Origin: Hymenobacter pini
GTDB taxonomy: Bacteria; Bacteroidota; Bacteroidia; Cytophagales; Hymenobacteraceae
NCBI RefSeq assembly: GCF_020421205.1
Contig: NZ_JAIZZH010000008.1
Location: 1 to 64,000 of the forward strand
Direction of reading: 5' to 3'
Length of the DNA stretch: 64,000 bases
Position 1 is the stretch's first letter, and the number at the start of each line of letters is the position of its first letter. This document shows, piece after piece, positions 1 to 8,954 of the stretch. The notes beneath the pieces are model-generated. The model saw nothing but the letters and a program-made list of their open reading frames with translations. It did no database searches and was not told the DNA's origin. The translations under genes and the position numbers were made by a program.

Positions 1-1
1 G

Positions 2-1651
2 CCGGCCGGTGATAAAGCCCCTACGACCTTGTTACCCGATGAGCAGCCAAGCAAGGCCCCGGAGGCGCAGGCCACACCGGTAGGGGTGGGGCAGGAAACT
101 CCCACCGCCGACCTTGCTACCGATGCAGTGGCTGCGGCGCCCGTGGGCGAATTGCGCATCACCTGGCAGCAGAAGGGCGACGAGGTGGCCCCGCTGTTGG
201 AAATGCGCGCTTACCTCGACCAGTTGCGGGAGGCCGGCGTGGCCGTGGGCGCGCTGCAGTTCGAGCGTAACCCGGCGGGCAAGCTCATGGGGAGCTTTGC
301 GGTCAGTTATGACCCCGAATCCAATAAGCTGGGCCAGCTGGAGGCTACGTTACAGGGCTTCCGGCAGGTGGGCCACGGCGTGGCCGTGGTAGAAAAGCCG
401 GAGCAGGCGGCCGCCCGCCGGCAGGAAGCGGGCTACGATGACGGTTACGAGCCCCCGCGCAGCAAGCAAGTGCGGCAGGCATTCGGCACCGGGCAGTGGG
501 ACGCGCTGAGCGCTCAGCTCGCGGCCGTACCCCGGCACGCGCTGACCGTGCCGGAGCAGGGGCAGCAGGCTGCGGCCGAGCAGCGCGTGCAGCAGCTGGC
601 CCAGCGGCAGGGAAAGACCACCGAGCAGGTGCTGCGCGACGGGAAAAGCATTTTCGACATCGACACCAGCGGCAACCCGGCGTCGGCTTTTCTCAAGAAC
701 TTCTACGCCCACCTGAACGGCGGCCCGAAAACTAGGCAGCACCTGGAAGTGGACTACGAGCAAACCCGCCAGGATTTGCAGGCGCGCCTGCTTCGCAAGG
801 CGGGTACTGCCCAGGCGGAAGCGGTGCCCGACCAGGCGCCAGCTACCCCAACGGCCCGCACGGTAGCCGTCGCCGACCCCATTAAGCCGGCCCCGGCCGA
901 GGTAGTAGCCCCGCCGGCCCCCGTCGCCCCGCCGTTTCAGGCCAGCGAAGTGCCGCAGCAGGTGCTGGCTTCGCTGGGCCTGACCCTGCAGACGCTGGAG
1001 CAGAGCGGACAGTTGGAAAAGCTGCTGAGCGGGCGGCAAACCGACCTGCTGGCCATGCAGGTAACGGGCCGGCCGGATCAGGACCCCGTTCAGTTTGCGG
1101 GCAAGATGGTACTGCGCCGCGAAGCCGACGGCACGACCACCCTGAAAATAGAGTTGCCCCAGGCCCGGCTGGTGATTCCCAACGAGATTGGCGGGCTGCC
1201 ATTCACGCCCGAGCAGCGGCAGCGACTGGAAGCCGAGGGCAATGCCGGCCTGCTGCGCGGCCTCAAGGACGAGCAGGGCCGCGCCTACAACGGCTACGTG
1301 GCCGTGGACAAGGCCATGAACAAGGTGGTGATTCTGCCTGAGGATAAGGTGACGCTGCACGACACCATTGCCGGCGTCAAGCTCACGCCCGAGCAGAGCC
1401 ACGACCTGCGCGAGGGCAAAGTCGTGGCCCTGGCCGGGATGGCCAGCGGCGACGGCGGCCGGCAGTTCGACGGCACCGTGCAGGTAAACGCCGCCAAGGC
1501 CTGCATCGAGGTGCGCCCCGCCGCACACGAGCTAACCCAGCGCCTAGCGCCGCAGGTGCAGCAAACGGCACCGGCCGTTACCAGGACGGTGGTAGCCGCG
1601 CCGGCCAAGGAGCAAACGACGCCGGTGAAAACCCGGGTTCCGCGCCACTAA
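2..1651 (+). CDS. DUF4099/DUF3945 plasmid protein, 5' end cut by window
   Basis: The frame is open from base 2, and the first in-frame start-like codon (TTG at 29) looks arbitrary, so the true start is probably outside the window. About 540 residues are visible. The C-terminal part from about residue 303 carries a DUF4099-like stretch (SLGLTLQTLEQSGQLEKLL) followed by two DUF3945-type units with the recurring pattern G-x-x-(F/L)-T-P-E-Q, near residues 390 and 450. Proteins of this type are common on Bacteroidota conjugative plasmids and transposons, next to primase-like genes as here; their biochemical role is not known. The middle is rich in Pro and Ala, a probable linker. A strong terminator follows. 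Family call is fairly sure; function is not. Confidence 0.8.
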   Translation, partial: PAGDKAPTTLLPDEQPSKAPEAQATPVGVGQETPTADLATDAVAAAPVGELRITWQQKGDEVAPLLEMRAYLDQLREAGVAVGALQFERNPAGKLMGSFAVSYDPESNKLGQLEATLQGFRQVGHGVAVVEKPEQAAARRQEAGYDDGYEPPRSKQVRQAFGTGQWDALSAQLAAVPRHALTVPEQGQQAAAEQRVQQLAQRQGKTTEQVLRDGKSIFDIDTSGNPASAFLKNFYAHLNGGPKTRQHLEVDYEQTRQDLQARLLRKAGTAQAEAVPDQAPATPTARTVAVADPIKPAPAEVVAPPAPVAPPFQASEVPQQVLASLGLTLQTLEQSGQLEKLLSGRQTDLLAMQVTGRPDQDPVQFAGKMVLRREADGTTTLKIELPQARLVIPNEIGGLPFTPEQRQRLEAEGNAGLLRGLKDEQGRAYNGYVAVDKAMNKVVILPEDKVTLHDTIAGVKLTPEQSHDLREGKVVALAGMASGDGGRQFDGTVQVNAAKACIEVRPAAHELTQRLAPQVQQTAPAVTRTVVAAPAKEQTTPVKTRVPRH

Positions 1652-1689
1652 GCGGGCCAACTGCTTCCACGCCATTACCTACCTAACCC

Positions 1690-1722
1690 AAGCCCGGAAG
1701 CTCTTTTCCGGGCTTCTTTTTT
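1690..1722 (+). terminator. Rho-independent terminator
   Basis: Perfect 10-bp stem (AAGCCCGGAA pairing with TTCCGGGCTT), 6-nt loop, then a run of T. It lies between the DUF3945 gene and the Toprim gene and would separate their transcripts. Confidence 0.8.
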
Positions 1723-1756
1723 CTGGGCTTTTCCCGGTCTAACCCATACCCAAGTC

Positions 1757-3829
1757 ATGGAACACGAGCTGACTTTTCAGAAAATCAAGGAGCAGGTGGA
1801 GTTGCCCGAGCTGCTGAGCCATTTCGGCTACACTCTCAAAAAAGGCGAGCACCTGGGCCGGGGCAAGTGGCATGTATTCGAGGGCGATGATACCCTGGTC
1901 GTGTTCAAGGGCCGGGGTGGCGACTGGATGTACTTCAACGCCCAGGATGACCGAGACAAGGGTAGCGTCATCGACTGGATGAAGAACCGGGTAAGCTCGG
2001 GCCGTATTGCCGGCATTGCCCAGGCGCCGGGCCGCAATCTGTGGCAGGCCGTCAACGACCACTTCCGCGTCTACCTGAACCTGCCCGAGGCGCAGCGGCC
2101 CCGGCTCGATTTGCCGCCCATTGCCGAAACCGCGCCCGGCGAGAAGTTCCACAGCATCTTCACCAAGGACTGCCGGCCGCTGGAAGACACCTCGTACCTC
2201 GAAGGGCGGGGCATCAGCCCGGCTACGCTGCGTCACCCGCAGTTCGTCGGGCGCATTCTCACCCATCGACACACCGTGCAGCGGGCCGGCCTGCCGCCCA
2301 AAACTTTCGTCAACACGGCCTTCCCGGCCTACCACGAGGGGCGGGTGGTAGGGCTGGAGCTGAAAGGCGAAGGCTTCAAAGGGCAGGCGCCGGAAAGCCA
2401 GTTTTCCCGCTCCTTGTGGCTGAGCCGGCTGCCCGAGGGGCGGCCCGCAACGGTGCTCGTGGTCAGCGAGTCAGCCCTCGATACGCTGTCCTACGCGCAG
2501 CTGCATTCCCAGGAAAGCGCCCTCTACGCTTCCACCGCCGGCACGCTCACCCAGAACAAGATTTTCGAGCTGAAGCGGTTGCTGCGCGAGGAGCAGATTC
2601 CGACCATCCGGGCCGCCTTCGACAATGACACCCAGGGCCACCACTTCGATACGCGGCTGCTGGCGGGCCTGGCCAGTGACCAAAACCCGATGAAAGTGGT
2701 GCGGGAGCATGAGCACCAGCTGACCGTCGAAATCGTAGCGCCCCAGCCGGCCGGGGTGCAGGCGTTGAGCCGGCAGCTGCAGGCCTACAATGAGCAAACC
2801 AGTCAGCAATTCAGCCAGGCCAACGGAGCCCCCGGTACGCCGGCCATGAGCCCGACCCTACGCGATGCGCTGATACACTCCCAGAAGCTGGGCGCCCACA
2901 CCTACCAGTTCCATCTGCCCATGACGCCGGAGGCGCTGCGCGCTTTCAACCAGGCGGCCAGTCAGACGCTGGCTTTTGAGCACCGGATGGAGATGGTGAA
3001 AAGCCAGGGCAAGGACTGGAACCAGGACCTAAAGCAGGACCAGCTGCAGCAGGTGGTGCGGCGCGAGTTGGGCGACGTGGACGAGGACCAGTACGGCTTC
3101 GGCCAGCAACACTGGGACAACCCGGAAATAAGCGGCAGCGGAAAGATTGCCCAGCTGCACCAAGCCCAGGCCGAGGCCCGGACCCAGGGAGAGCGGCTGC
3201 TGGTGGTAGAGTTGCGCGAAAACCGGGACGAAGCGGCGCTGCTGCCCGCCCTGCGCGAAAATCTGGAGCGCATCGGCCTGCACATCGACCACGCCATCCG
3301 GGAGCCATCCGGCGCAGCCCGCGAAATCCTGACGGAGTTGACCTTGCGCTACCCCATTCAGTCGCCCCAGTTGCCGACCATCAGCGACGCACTGGATGCG
3401 TTGCTGCAGAATCCCCAGATAACGGTGGTGGAATCCGGACCGGATGCGGTGGAGCGCCGGCAGCTGGCGGCCGTCCGGGAGCAGGAGCGCCAGGCCCGCC
3501 CGCCGTTGCGGCCAAGTGACTCACCCACCCGCGACCAGGCACGCCACGCTTTTATTGAGGCGTCGCGGCAGGTGGTTCGCGAGTTGCGCGCGTGCGCCGC
3601 CGGCTTGGAGGCGGCCCGGTTGCAGGAGGTCAGCAAGCAGCTGCTGACCAAGCCGGCCCTGAATGGCATCAACCAAGAGAATGTGGGGAAGGTCTTAGCA
3701 GTGGTGGATACGTTGGATGCTTTAAAGACCAGCCCCGCGGTAACGCAACTGCGCCAAGCGGTGCAGTTGCTACAAACGCCCGCGCCTCCGGCCCAGGAAA
3801 ACCGCCCCCGCGCCAGCCCACGGTTGTAG
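1757..3829 (+). CDS. Toprim/DUF3991 primase-like protein
   Basis: 690 residues. The N-terminus (about 1-85) resembles the DnaG zinc-finger region in layout (KGRGGDWMYFNAQD) but lacks zinc-binding cysteines. Residues about 130-220 fit DUF3991, and about 230-310 fit a Toprim fold, with the acidic motif VVSESALDTLSY and later AAFDNDTQGHHFD. Proteins of this type are common on Bacteroidota mobile elements and are thought to act in plasmid primer synthesis or conjugative DNA processing; that is family knowledge, not shown here. The C-terminal half (330-690) is helical and Gln-rich without a recognised domain. ATG start 34 bp after the upstream terminator. Confidence 0.85.
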   Translation: MEHELTFQKIKEQVELPELLSHFGYTLKKGEHLGRGKWHVFEGDDTLVVFKGRGGDWMYFNAQDDRDKGSVIDWMKNRVSSGRIAGIAQAPGRNLWQAVNDHFRVYLNLPEAQRPRLDLPPIAETAPGEKFHSIFTKDCRPLEDTSYLEGRGISPATLRHPQFVGRILTHRHTVQRAGLPPKTFVNTAFPAYHEGRVVGLELKGEGFKGQAPESQFSRSLWLSRLPEGRPATVLVVSESALDTLSYAQLHSQESALYASTAGTLTQNKIFELKRLLREEQIPTIRAAFDNDTQGHHFDTRLLAGLASDQNPMKVVREHEHQLTVEIVAPQPAGVQALSRQLQAYNEQTSQQFSQANGAPGTPAMSPTLRDALIHSQKLGAHTYQFHLPMTPEALRAFNQAASQTLAFEHRMEMVKSQGKDWNQDLKQDQLQQVVRRELGDVDEDQYGFGQQHWDNPEISGSGKIAQLHQAQAEARTQGERLLVVELRENRDEAALLPALRENLERIGLHIDHAIREPSGAAREILTELTLRYPIQSPQLPTISDALDALLQNPQITVVESGPDAVERRQLAAVREQERQARPPLRPSDSPTRDQARHAFIEASRQVVRELRACAAGLEAARLQEVSKQLLTKPALNGINQENVGKVLAVVDTLDALKTSPAVTQLRQAVQLLQTPAPPAQENRPRASPRL

Positions 3830-3983
3830 GTGCTGCGGGTTGGGGCTCATTTCCCCTTGGCTATTTTCGTTTGCGGCGATTCGCTTCTACCGTAAAAAGG
3901 ACAACAAATGCCTTGCAAAAACTCAGGAGTAGTCTGAGTTGGTTCGCACCGCTCGGCAGTAATATCCTTCTTATTTATTCATC

Positions 3984-4898
3984 ATGGCCATCCTGAACAG
4001 CGTTGCCGAATGCTTGGCGTACATCGAGAAATCCAAGATAGAGTTTCCCGTGCTGCACGAATTAATCAGTGCCCACGACCTGCTTGCGTGGGAGAGAAAG
4101 CTCGCGGATGTACCCAGCTTGGATGATTTTCTGCTGGGCCCGGTGGGCGAAGAAGAAAACGCGGAAGATGACCCCAACTTGGATGACGGTTGGGAAGGTG
4201 CAGCCCCGGTAGAACAAGCCGAGGTAACCAAGTGGAATCTGCTGAGCGTGACCTTCACGGCCGGATTCTGCGGGGCTAACGGCCACGAGACAGACATTTG
4301 CCGGCATGCTCAGCGGCTGCTAACGAAGCTGAGCTTATACCTGGAGACGTTTCCCGAATTGAAATTGGATAAGCGGTTTTTGGGGAAGATTAGGAACCTG
4401 GTAGGGGTGAACTTTCTGGCAACCCTCAGTGAGCTTTCCCTGGCTTATCAGCTGCACATGAGCAAGCTGAATGTCACGTTTGAAACGCCCTTCAAGCTGC
4501 CTGGGGCCACCGGCAACAAAGACGTGGACCTGACCGCTACCCACCCCGACGGGTACACCTTTCACCTGGAAGTGTACACGCCCAGTAACTCAATAACTGG
4601 TCGCGGATTCTTCAACCTAAAAGAAGACGACCAGCTTTTCAAGAGCAAAATTCGACAGAAGCTGTTTGCTAAATTCGGTCGCGAGGAGATTCAAGAGTTA
4701 AACGGCCGGGTATTCTTAGCGGTGAACATAGCCTTGATGGACATGCTGCGCATCAAGCGTGGTCTGTTTGGTTTAAACAGCAACTACCAGGAGCTGGCGC
4801 GTGTAATTCCACGCCATATCGATGGGCTGCTTCTATTCGATGATGACTTCGGAACTGACAACTCTTTTCACTTCCAAAGACTGCTGTTAAAAGAGTAA
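3984..4898 (+). CDS. Hypothetical protein, possible nuclease-like fold
   Basis: 304 residues, not recognised. The first third is acidic (EEENAEDDPNLDD near residue 60). A later segment, about 175-200, reads DVDLTATHPDGYTFHLEVYT. The Asp, then strand, then Glu arrangement is reminiscent of a PD-(D/E)xK-type core, but the usual lysine is missing, so this is only a hint. The gene has a lower GC content than its neighbours, sits between the plasmid backbone and the metal operon, and converges with the metal operon 6 bp away. This suggests a separately acquired gene. The 154-bp leader shows no clear operator. Confidence 0.6.
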   Translation: MAILNSVAECLAYIEKSKIEFPVLHELISAHDLLAWERKLADVPSLDDFLLGPVGEEENAEDDPNLDDGWEGAAPVEQAEVTKWNLLSVTFTAGFCGANGHETDICRHAQRLLTKLSLYLETFPELKLDKRFLGKIRNLVGVNFLATLSELSLAYQLHMSKLNVTFETPFKLPGATGNKDVDLTATHPDGYTFHLEVYTPSNSITGRGFFNLKEDDQLFKSKIRQKLFAKFGREEIQELNGRVFLAVNIALMDMLRIKRGLFGLNSNYQELARVIPRHIDGLLLFDDDFGTDNSFHFQRLLLKE

Positions 4899-4904
4899 CC
4901 CCTT

Positions 4905-5171
4905 TCAAGGCAGCGTGGTGCTCACGATATGGCTACGAGCTTCTGGCTCGCCCCGCTGGGTTTCGTGCTGCACATAATACTCCAACTGAGTACCCGGTGC
5001 AAATACATCGGTATCCAGGTAAGGCGAGCGGGTGTTGACCGCCACGCGCTGCCACGGACCGGCCGCGCCGCCCACCCGGCGGAACACGTGAGCGACTTCC
5101 AGCACTTCTTTCGAGAAAGCCAGGTGGCGGCCTTCCTCGGTCAAGGTTAACTCTACTTTGGCGGTATGCAT
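4905..5171 (-). CDS. Small hypothetical protein at end of metal operon
   Basis: 88 residues starting MHTAKVELTL, predicted mostly beta strand (VELTL, VFRRVGGAAGPWQRVAV, LEYYVQHET). No signal peptide, membrane segment or metal-binding cysteines. It follows the ZIP gene by 23 bp on the same strand and is the last gene of the cation-resistance operon. Role unknown; co-transcription suggests an accessory part in metal handling. Codon use matches its neighbours, which supports a real gene. Confidence 0.6.
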   Translation of the reverse strand: MHTAKVELTLTEEGRHLAFSKEVLEVAHVFRRVGGAAGPWQRVAVNTRSPYLDTDVFAPGTQLEYYVQHETQRGEPEARSHIVSTTLP

Positions 5172-5194
5172 GCGAATAACGGAGAGGGAAGTTG

Positions 5195-6004
5195 TTAGGC
5201 GACCATGCCCAGCAGCAGAAAGAGCAGGAAGCCGACGAAAAAAGACAGGGTAAGCAGCGGGGTTTCGGTTTCCTCGTGCGCTTCAGTGAGCAGTTCCTCT
5301 GTGACCAGGAACAGCAATGCGGCCAGACCAAAGGAAAGCACGATTTCCAGCAGGTTGCCGGTGGCTCCGCGTAGCACCGTGGTGCCGATGCCGGCCCCCA
5401 CCAGCAGCATGAGCGAGGTGCCGGCCACGATGGCCACGGCGCGGGCCCGCCCGTGCCCGTCCTGGCGCAGCTCCACGGCCGTGGCCAGGCCCAGCGAGAG
5501 CAGTTCGATGGTTAAAGCAATGGCCAGCAGGGTGCCTTCCTTGGCGCCGGCCGCAAAGCCGATGCCCAGCAGCAGGCCATCAATGAGAATGTCGATGCCG
5601 ATGGCCACCAGCAGGCCCCAGGGCAAGGGACGCACCGTGGCCTCAGCCGCCGGGTTGTTGGGCTCAGCCAGCGGGTCTGCGGGCTCTGGCAGGGCAGGGG
5701 CTTGCTTTTCCAAGCGTTGCGTGAGGTAGCGCAGCCCGAGCATGGCGGCCACGCCCAGGCCGAAGCCTAGGGCTACCTCGTAGGGGGCATGATGCGCCAC
5801 GATGTCGGGCAACAACTCCACGGCCACTACCGAAAAGATGACGCCGGCGGCGAAGTGCAGGATGGCACTGCGCAGCTTTGCCCCTGGCGTACGCCACACG
5901 GCCAGGGCTGCACCGGCAACCATGATGGCCGCCGGCAGCAGCGAAAAGCCCAGCATGGTGGTCCAGGGCGGGGCAACGGCGGTAGGAACGACGAGCAGCA
6001 TCAC
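5195..6004 (-). CDS. ZIP family metal transporter
   Basis: 269 residues, nearly all membrane segments. The signature helix HFAAGVIFSVVAVELLPD (about residues 50-67) matches ZIP helices of the H-x3-G-x-x-x-x-x-x-x-E-L-L-P type, and two later helices keep polar or acidic residues (GIDILIDGLLLG and TIELLSLGLA). An acidic and Pro-rich loop lies at about 115-135. ZIP proteins move Zn(II), Fe(II) or related ions across the inner membrane, usually inward; ones like this in efflux operons may balance zinc or work in the opposite sense. Downstream of the ZntA-like ATPase on the same strand. Substrate is inferred from context. Confidence 0.8.
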   Translation of the reverse strand: MMLLVVPTAVAPPWTTMLGFSLLPAAIMVAGAALAVWRTPGAKLRSAILHFAAGVIFSVVAVELLPDIVAHHAPYEVALGFGLGVAAMLGLRYLTQRLEKQAPALPEPADPLAEPNNPAAEATVRPLPWGLLVAIGIDILIDGLLLGIGFAAGAKEGTLLAIALTIELLSLGLATAVELRQDGHGRARAVAIVAGTSLMLLVGAGIGTTVLRGATGNLLEIVLSFGLAALLFLVTEELLTEAHEETETPLLTLSFFVGFLLFLLLGMVA

Positions 6005-6125
6005 AGCAGCGGATTAGGTGGAAGGGAAGTGGGATAGGCCTGCAGCCAGCGCTGGTATTGCCGGACGTGCGCCGCTCAGCCTGGTAGGGCGGCCGTAGGC
6101 GGACGGGCAGCAGCGTGCGCATGGC

Positions 6126-8261
6126 TTAGAATTTCATGCGCTGGATGCGTACCGCGTTGAGAATGGCCAGCAGGGCCACGCCCACATCGGCAAATACCGC
6201 CTCCCACATGGTGGCCAGCCCGCCGGCGCCCAGCGCCAGCACGATGCCCTTCACGATAAATGCCAGCCAGATGTTCTGCCATACCACGGTGTGCGTGGCG
6301 CGGGCAATGCGGCGGGCGGTGGCAATCTTGCTGGGGTGGTCCGTTTGGATGACCACATCGGCGGTTTCAATGGTGGCGTCCGAACCCAGGCCGCCCATGG
6401 CAATGCCCACGTCGGCCAGGGCCACCACCGGCGCGTCGTTCACTCCGTCGCCCACAAACGCCAGCTTGCGGCCCGCGTCGAGGTACTGCTGCACGTAGCG
6501 GGCCTTGTCTTCGGGCAGCAGCCCGCCGTGGGCCTCGTCGATGCCGAGCTCAGCGGCCACGCGCTGGGTGATGCTGTCTTTGTCACCGGAGAGCATGACC
6601 AGTTTGGTGATGCCGTCGGCTCGCAGCTCCTGCACCGTCTGCTTAGCGTCGGCCTTGGGGGCATCGGCCACGGTCAGGAAGCCGGCGTACTGGCCGTCCA
6701 CCGCGGCCACCACGATGCTGTCCACCACTTGGTCCACTTCGGCCGGGTAGGCCACGCCGAACTTGCTGAGTAGCTTGGTGTTGCCCGCCAGCACGTCCTG
6801 GCCGTCCACCCGACCGCGCAAGCCATGGCCGGAAATCTCCTCTACGTTTTCTACGGCCACGCCCGCGGCGGCCACGCCCGCGGCGGCCGCGCCTACGTGC
6901 TGCACAACGGCCTTGGCAATGGGGTGGGTGGACTTGGTTTCCAGCGCGCCCACCAGCCGCAGCAGCTGGGCCTGGTCGAGGCCCGGAGCCGCCTGCACCT
7001 GCTGCACGGCAAACACGCCCTGGGTGAGCGTGCCGGTTTTGTCCATCACCACGGTATCAATCTCGCGCATCACGTCCAGGAAGTTGGAGCCCTTGAACAG
7101 GATGCCCGCTTTGGAGGCCGCGCCGATGCCGCCGAAGTAGCCCAGCGGGATGCTGATGACCAGCGCGCAGGGACAAGAAATGACCAGAAACACCAACGCC
7201 CGGTAGAGCCAGTCGCGAAACACGTAGTCGTCGACCACAAAGTAGGGCACCAGCACCAGCAGCGCGGCCAGCCCCACCACGATGGGCGTGTAGATTTTGG
7301 CGAACCTGGTGATGAACTGCTGGGTTTTGGCCTTGCGGCCCACCGCGTCCTGCACCATGGTCAGAATCTTGGCCAGCTTGGTGTCCTGGTAGGTGGCCGT
7401 CACCTGCACCTGGGCCAGCGAGGCCTCGTTAATCATGCCGGCCAGCACCGGCTCGCCGGTTTGCTTGGTCTGCGGGGCCGATTCGCCGGTCAGCGCGGCC
7501 GTATTAAAGGCCGCCGGGCCCTGCACCAGCGTGCCGTCCAGGGCCACTTTCTCGCCGGGCTTCACCTCGATGGTATCGCCCAGCTGCACCTGCTTGGGGT
7601 CCAGCACCAGCGACTGCCCGGCGCGCAATACCGTGACCTCGGTGGCCTGAATCTCCAGCAGGGCCCGGATGCTGCGCTTGGCCCGGTTGACGGCCGCGTC
7701 CTGAAACAGCTCGCCCACGGTGTAGAACAGCATCACGGCCACGCCTTCCGGATACTCACCAATGGCAAACGCCCCGAGGGTGGCAATGCTCATGAGCAGA
7801 AACTCGTTGAACACGTTGCCCGAGGGAATGCTTTGCACGGCCGCGCGAATGACCTTCCAACCCACCAGCAAAAAGGCCACCCCGTACCACGCCAGGCGCA
7901 CATAGTCGGTGAAAAAGCCCACATGGTAGTAGTCCAGGGCAATGCCGGCGAGCAGCAGGACTAAGCTGACGCCGGGCCAGAGGTAAGGGTTGCTGCCGGC
8001 TGGGCCGTGGTCGTGGTCTTCCCCGTCGCCGTGGGAGTGGCCCGCGTGCTCATCGGCGGGCCGCCCGGCTAGGTCCACTACCTGCTTGCCGGCCGGGTGG
8101 TGGTGGCCGCGGTGGTCGTGGCCGGGCACGTCGTGGCCTTCGGGCGCGGCGGCGGCGTCGGGCGTGAGCTGCTCGCGGGTGAGGGCGCCCACGTTTTCGG
8201 GCTGCACCTGCTTGGCGGTGTTCAGCTCCTCGTTCAGGTTGTCAGATGTCGGTTCAGGCAT
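6126..8261 (-). CDS. Zn/Cd/Co-type heavy metal P1B-ATPase (ZntA/CadA-like)
   Basis: 711 residues. The N-terminus lacks a CxxC domain but has His-rich clusters (GHDHRGHHH and HAGHSHGDGEDHDHG, residues 42-86), a likely soft zinc-binding region. Core motifs are complete: TGES (about 258-261), CPC at 363-365 followed by ALVIS as in P1B-2 pumps, the phosphorylated Asp in DKTGTLT (407), the THP motif, and GDGVNDAP. It would export Zn(II), Cd(II) or Pb(II) from the cytoplasm with ATP. It lies between the NicO-like gene and the ZIP gene. The CPC-ALVIS context separates it from the copper-type CPC-ALGLA ATPase at 59227. Confidence 0.92.
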   Translation of the reverse strand: MPEPTSDNLNEELNTAKQVQPENVGALTREQLTPDAAAAPEGHDVPGHDHRGHHHPAGKQVVDLAGRPADEHAGHSHGDGEDHDHGPAGSNPYLWPGVSLVLLLAGIALDYYHVGFFTDYVRLAWYGVAFLLVGWKVIRAAVQSIPSGNVFNEFLLMSIATLGAFAIGEYPEGVAVMLFYTVGELFQDAAVNRAKRSIRALLEIQATEVTVLRAGQSLVLDPKQVQLGDTIEVKPGEKVALDGTLVQGPAAFNTAALTGESAPQTKQTGEPVLAGMINEASLAQVQVTATYQDTKLAKILTMVQDAVGRKAKTQQFITRFAKIYTPIVVGLAALLVLVPYFVVDDYVFRDWLYRALVFLVISCPCALVISIPLGYFGGIGAASKAGILFKGSNFLDVMREIDTVVMDKTGTLTQGVFAVQQVQAAPGLDQAQLLRLVGALETKSTHPIAKAVVQHVGAAAAGVAAAGVAVENVEEISGHGLRGRVDGQDVLAGNTKLLSKFGVAYPAEVDQVVDSIVVAAVDGQYAGFLTVADAPKADAKQTVQELRADGITKLVMLSGDKDSITQRVAAELGIDEAHGGLLPEDKARYVQQYLDAGRKLAFVGDGVNDAPVVALADVGIAMGGLGSDATIETADVVIQTDHPSKIATARRIARATHTVVWQNIWLAFIVKGIVLALGAGGLATMWEAVFADVGVALLAILNAVRIQRMKF

Positions 8262-8310
8262 GGAAGTCAGGAGGATAAGTCAAGAGAAAAGGAGAAAACG
8301 GGCCGGCTGC

Positions 8311-8925
8311 TTACCAGTCCACGAAAAAGCCGGCAAGGCCGACCAGCACCAGCACGGCGCCGGTAAGGCGCCGCTCGTGGTGGGCCAGCCCGTCCAGGGA
8401 GAGGCGGCCCAGGCCCCGGTGCGCCAGGGCCACCAGCGCGCACATGGCCCCTACACTGGCCAGCAGGTACAGGCCCATGAGCAAGGCCAGGGCGGCCGGC
8501 CCGTGGGTGCCCGCCGCCAGAAAGAACGTCTGGATTTCCAGGCAGGGTGCCAGAAACATCGTGGCCGCCAACCCCAGCACCACCCGCCGGCGCGGCCCGC
8601 GCGGACGACCGGGCTGCGGGTCAGGGTGGGTGTGGCCCGGTCCCGAGCAGGCGTAGAGCAGGCCGATGCCGATGAGCAGGGCCGGCGCCAGCCACGCGGC
8701 CAGTTGCGCGAACCGCTCGGACAGGTGCCAGCCCAGCAGGCCCAGCCCTAGCCCGATGCCCACCGTGCTCAGCACGTGGGCCAGCCCGGCCACCGCCGTC
8801 ACGCCCACGGTCCGCCGCAGCGGCCACCGCTCGGCGCGCGCCACGGCCAGCACCGGCGCCCAGTGGTTGGGAATCGCGGCGTGGAGCAGACTTAGCAACA
8901 AGGCACCGGTAAGCAGTTCCAGCAT
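8311..8925 (-). CDS. NicO/RcnA-like membrane protein
   Basis: 204 residues with about six membrane helices. The first helix carries HAAIPNHWAPVLAVAR, which takes the place of the H-x4-(D/N)-H metal motif of NicO-type nickel/cobalt exporters, and helix two carries AGLAHVLSTVG. A short His-containing loop (GPGHTHPDP) lies near residue 100. Such proteins are often found next to RND metal pumps in Bacteroidota and probably move or sense a divalent cation; the substrate cannot be read from sequence. It sits between the RND adaptor (29 bp) and the P-type ATPase (49 bp) on the same strand. Confidence 0.65.
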   Translation of the reverse strand: MLELLTGALLLSLLHAAIPNHWAPVLAVARAERWPLRRTVGVTAVAGLAHVLSTVGIGLGLGLLGWHLSERFAQLAAWLAPALLIGIGLLYACSGPGHTHPDPQPGRPRGPRRRVVLGLAATMFLAPCLEIQTFFLAAGTHGPAALALLMGLYLLASVGAMCALVALAHRGLGRLSLDGLAHHERRLTGAVLVLVGLAGFFVDW

Positions 8926-8954
8926 TGCAGATTGGGGGTTGAAGGAGAGGCTAT

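Noticed and set aside
350..1528. 392-codon minus-strand frame in the DUF3945 gene
   Set aside because: Shadow of the plus-strand gene, which has recognisable family motifs.
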